A DNA stretch of 7,386 bases from Methylococcaceae bacterium UBA662 (GTDB taxonomy: Bacteria; Pseudomonadota; Gammaproteobacteria; Methylococcales; Methylomonadaceae). Where the stretch lies: the NCBI GenBank assembly GCA_002299425.1, contig DBNW01000067.1, forward strand, positions 1,061 through 8,446, in the 5' to 3' direction. Positions within the stretch are counted from its first letter, which is position 1. Each line of letters opens with the position of its first letter. Made by a program: the position numbers and the translations under genes. The notes under the pieces are model-generated. The model made no database searches. It was given only the letters and a program-made list of their open reading frames with translations, and was not told the origin of the DNA. Below are positions 6,509 to 7,386 of this stretch, in pieces.

Positions 6509-6556
6509 TTTACTTTTTTCGGATATTTTTTCCGACAAACCACACCGAGGCTTATT

Positions 6557-6997
6557 ATGAACCTGCAAAAAGTGCAACAAGGCTTTACCTTAATAGAGTT
6601 AATGATTGTGGTCGCCATCATTGGTATCTTGGCCGCCATCGCCCTGCCGGCTTATCAGGATTACACCATCCGGGCCAGCGTATCAGAAGGCTTAGTGCAA
6701 GCCGGTGCGGCTAAAGTGACTGTCGCTGAAAACCTGGCAGCTCCGGATGCTGCTAACCCTAATGCCTGCATTGGAGTTCAGACAGGTGGTTTAATAGGCA
6801 AAACTACCCTGGCATCGTGTGCGGACGCCGGTGGCGGAGCAGGACCGGTCACAATCAGCGTTGGTGTGCAAGCCAACCCCACTACCAATGTCACGTTCGA
6901 TTTAGTCGGTACGCTCAACCCGACCACGGGTGGGGTTGAGTGGAACTGCACCAATCCCAGTGAGCCAAGATTTGTGCCTGCCGAGTGCCGTACCTAA
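6557..6997 (+). CDS. pilA: Type IV major pilin precursor
   Basis: Structural subunit of type IV pili, processed by the PilD peptidase and assembled at the inner membrane. It has 146 residues. The leader MNLQKVQQG ends in Gly9, and cleavage before F10 gives a 137-residue mature pilin beginning FTLIELMIVVAIIGILAAIA, with the required mature Glu5 (E14). The conserved N-terminal helix continues through PAYQDYTIRASVSEGL. The C-terminal pair C131-C144, after a Trp (W129), matches the disulfide loop of pilins. A second pair, C71 and C88, lies in the variable middle region near a Gly-rich turn (91-96). The ribosome site GAGG (6547-6550) is 6 bases before the ATG. Expression is probably RpoN-dependent. 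The gene is followed directly by repeats with terminators and no downstream pilus gene is visible. Pilin identity is very sure; which pilin of the genome this is cannot be told. Confidence 0.94.
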   Translation: MNLQKVQQGFTLIELMIVVAIIGILAAIALPAYQDYTIRASVSEGLVQAGAAKVTVAENLAAPDAANPNACIGVQTGGLIGKTTLASCADAGGGAGPVTISVGVQANPTTNVTFDLVGTLNPTTGGVEWNCTNPSEPRFVPAECRT

Positions 6998-6999
6998 TC

Positions 7000-7083
7000 T
7001 AATCGCAGCCGTGTAGGGTGGGCAACGCTGTTCTGCCCACCTAATCGCAGCCGTGTAGGGTGGGCAACGCTGTTCTGCCCACC
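7000..7083 (+). repeat. Exact 42-base tandem duplication after the pilin gene
   Basis: Bases 7000-7041 and 7042-7083 are identical. Each copy carries GGTGGGCA and TGCCCACC around a 9-base loop (7017-7024 with 7034-7041, and 7059-7066 with 7076-7083), so each forms a perfect 8-bp hairpin. The first copy starts 2 bases after the pilin stop codon. The second copy doubles as the beginning of the larger 179-base unit. Confidence 0.95.
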
Positions 7084-7126
7084 GTTTACGGATAAACCGG
7101 TGGGCAAAACCGCCTGCCCACCCTAC
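7055..7126. repeat. Long inverted repeat with four alternating arms (unit 1)
   Basis: GTAGGGTGGGCA (7055-7066) is matched by TGCCCACCCTAC (7115-7126), a perfect 12-bp pair. Between them lie TGCCCACC (7076-7083) and GGTGGGCA (7099-7106). The order is arm, anti-arm, arm, anti-arm. The DNA or RNA could fold as two small hairpins, or as one long stem with an inner stem closed by TTTA and TAAA. Confidence 0.85.
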
Positions 7127-7138
7127 GGCTTATCCATC

Positions 7139-7175
7139 AAAACCACCCAACCCTTTCGGTTCGGGTGGTTTTTTT
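7139..7175 (+). terminator. Intrinsic terminator in repeat unit 1 (pilin transcript end)
   Basis: CCACCC (7143-7148) pairs with GGGTGG (7163-7168), with inner AACC and GGTT extending the stem around CTTTC, followed by seven T (7169-7175). Flanking A residues lengthen the base. It is the first convincing terminator after the pilin gene. Confidence 0.88.
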
Positions 7176-7233
7176 ATGCGTGGGGGTTTTTGGTGTGGCG
7201 GTTGCCGCCCATCGGTGCGGCACGGTAAGCCGT

Positions 7234-7305
7234 GTAGGGTGGGCAACGCTGTTCTGCCCACCATTTACGGATAAACCGGTGGGCAAAACCGCCTGCCCAC
7301 CCTAC
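7234..7305. repeat. Long inverted repeat with four alternating arms (unit 2)
   Basis: This is the second copy of the structure at 7055-7126, shifted by 179 bases. All four arms are preserved; the one visible change (7263) falls in the loop between the inner arms. Confidence 0.85.
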
Positions 7306-7317
7306 GGCTTATCCATC

Positions 7318-7354
7318 AAAACCACCCAACCCTTTCGGTTCGGGTGGTTTTTTT
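7318..7354 (+). terminator. Second copy of the intrinsic terminator
   Basis: Identical stem, loop and T-run to 7139-7175, 179 bases further on. It acts as a backup stop for the pilin transcript if the first is read through, or simply travels with the repeat. Confidence 0.85.
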
Positions 7355-7386
7355 ATGTGCGGGGGTTTTGGTGTGGCGGTTGCCGC

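Larger units (their letters stand above)
6098..6556. other. Divergent AT-rich spacer between gatB and the pilin gene
   Basis: I see no credible gene in these 459 bases; the short frames here lack family features. The gatB side (6098-6253) holds its ribosome site and promoter candidate. The pilin side (about 6340-6556) is rich in A and T runs. It contains three copies of a CGATTT element (6351-6356, 6393-6400, 6404-6412), a small hairpin at 6368-6385, a weak A/T-only stem around 6433-6448, and a sigma-54 promoter. The runs suggest bent DNA and activator binding upstream of the pilin promoter, as expected for sigma-54 control. That role is inference. Confidence 0.6.
7049..7386 (+). repeat. 179-base tandem repeat, nearly two copies, running off the window
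   Basis: Copy 1 is 7049-7227 and copy 2 begins at 7228 and is cut at 7386. The differences I can see over the shared part are one substitution (7084 against 7263), two around 7179-7181 against 7358-7360, and one fewer T in copy 2. Each unit holds inverted-repeat arms, a complete intrinsic terminator and a G-rich tail (GGGGG then T-run). No protein-coding frame is evident. The near-identity implies recent duplication or active homogenisation. The array may continue to the right. Confidence 0.95.

Noticed and set aside
6415..6714. 99-codon plus-strand frame overlapping the pilin start
   Set aside because: Starts in the A/T-rich promoter region, runs out of frame into pilA and has no ribosome site.
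7000..7386. CRISPR array
   Set aside because: The units are 42 and 179 bases with no short repeat / unique spacer alternation; intervening sequence is itself repeated.

Overview
The window looks like chromosomal DNA of a methylotrophic gammaproteobacterium, most plausibly a Methylomonas-like methanotroph. Three things suggest this. A PQQ-dependent methanol dehydrogenase of the lanthanide (XoxF) type is present. The order cysS (divergent) / ppiB - lpxH matches the arrangement known in E. coli and relatives. A type IV pilin follows a sigma-54 promoter. The genus is inference. No gene here looks foreign, and base composition appears moderate throughout.

Layout, left to right. (1) cysS, minus strand, 5' part only; it runs off the left edge. 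(2) A cyclophilin of PpiB type with a signal-peptide-like N-terminus, divergent from cysS. (3) lpxH, a lipid A pathway hydrolase, 151 bases after ppiB. (4) A stand-alone xoxF with its own leader and a strong intrinsic terminator. (5) A short spacer with two hairpin repeats, one REP-like. (6) gatB on the minus strand, convergent with xoxF and without gatC or gatA beside it. (7) A 459-base AT-rich divergent spacer holding the gatB promoter candidate and a textbook sigma-54 promoter. (8) A type IV major pilin gene. (9) A repeat region to the right edge: an exact 42-base tandem duplication, then a 179-base tandem unit present almost twice. Each unit contains alternating inverted-repeat arms and a complete intrinsic terminator.

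The genes are mostly independent transcription units: tRNA charging (cysS, gatB), protein folding (ppiB), outer membrane biogenesis (lpxH), periplasmic methanol oxidation (xoxF) and surface pili (pilin). ppiB and lpxH may be co-transcribed. I see no convincing new multi-gene system. The parts most worth a second look are the repeat and serial-terminator array behind the pilin, the lone lanthanide-type methanol dehydrogenase, the two plausible starts of the cyclophilin, and the isolated gatB.
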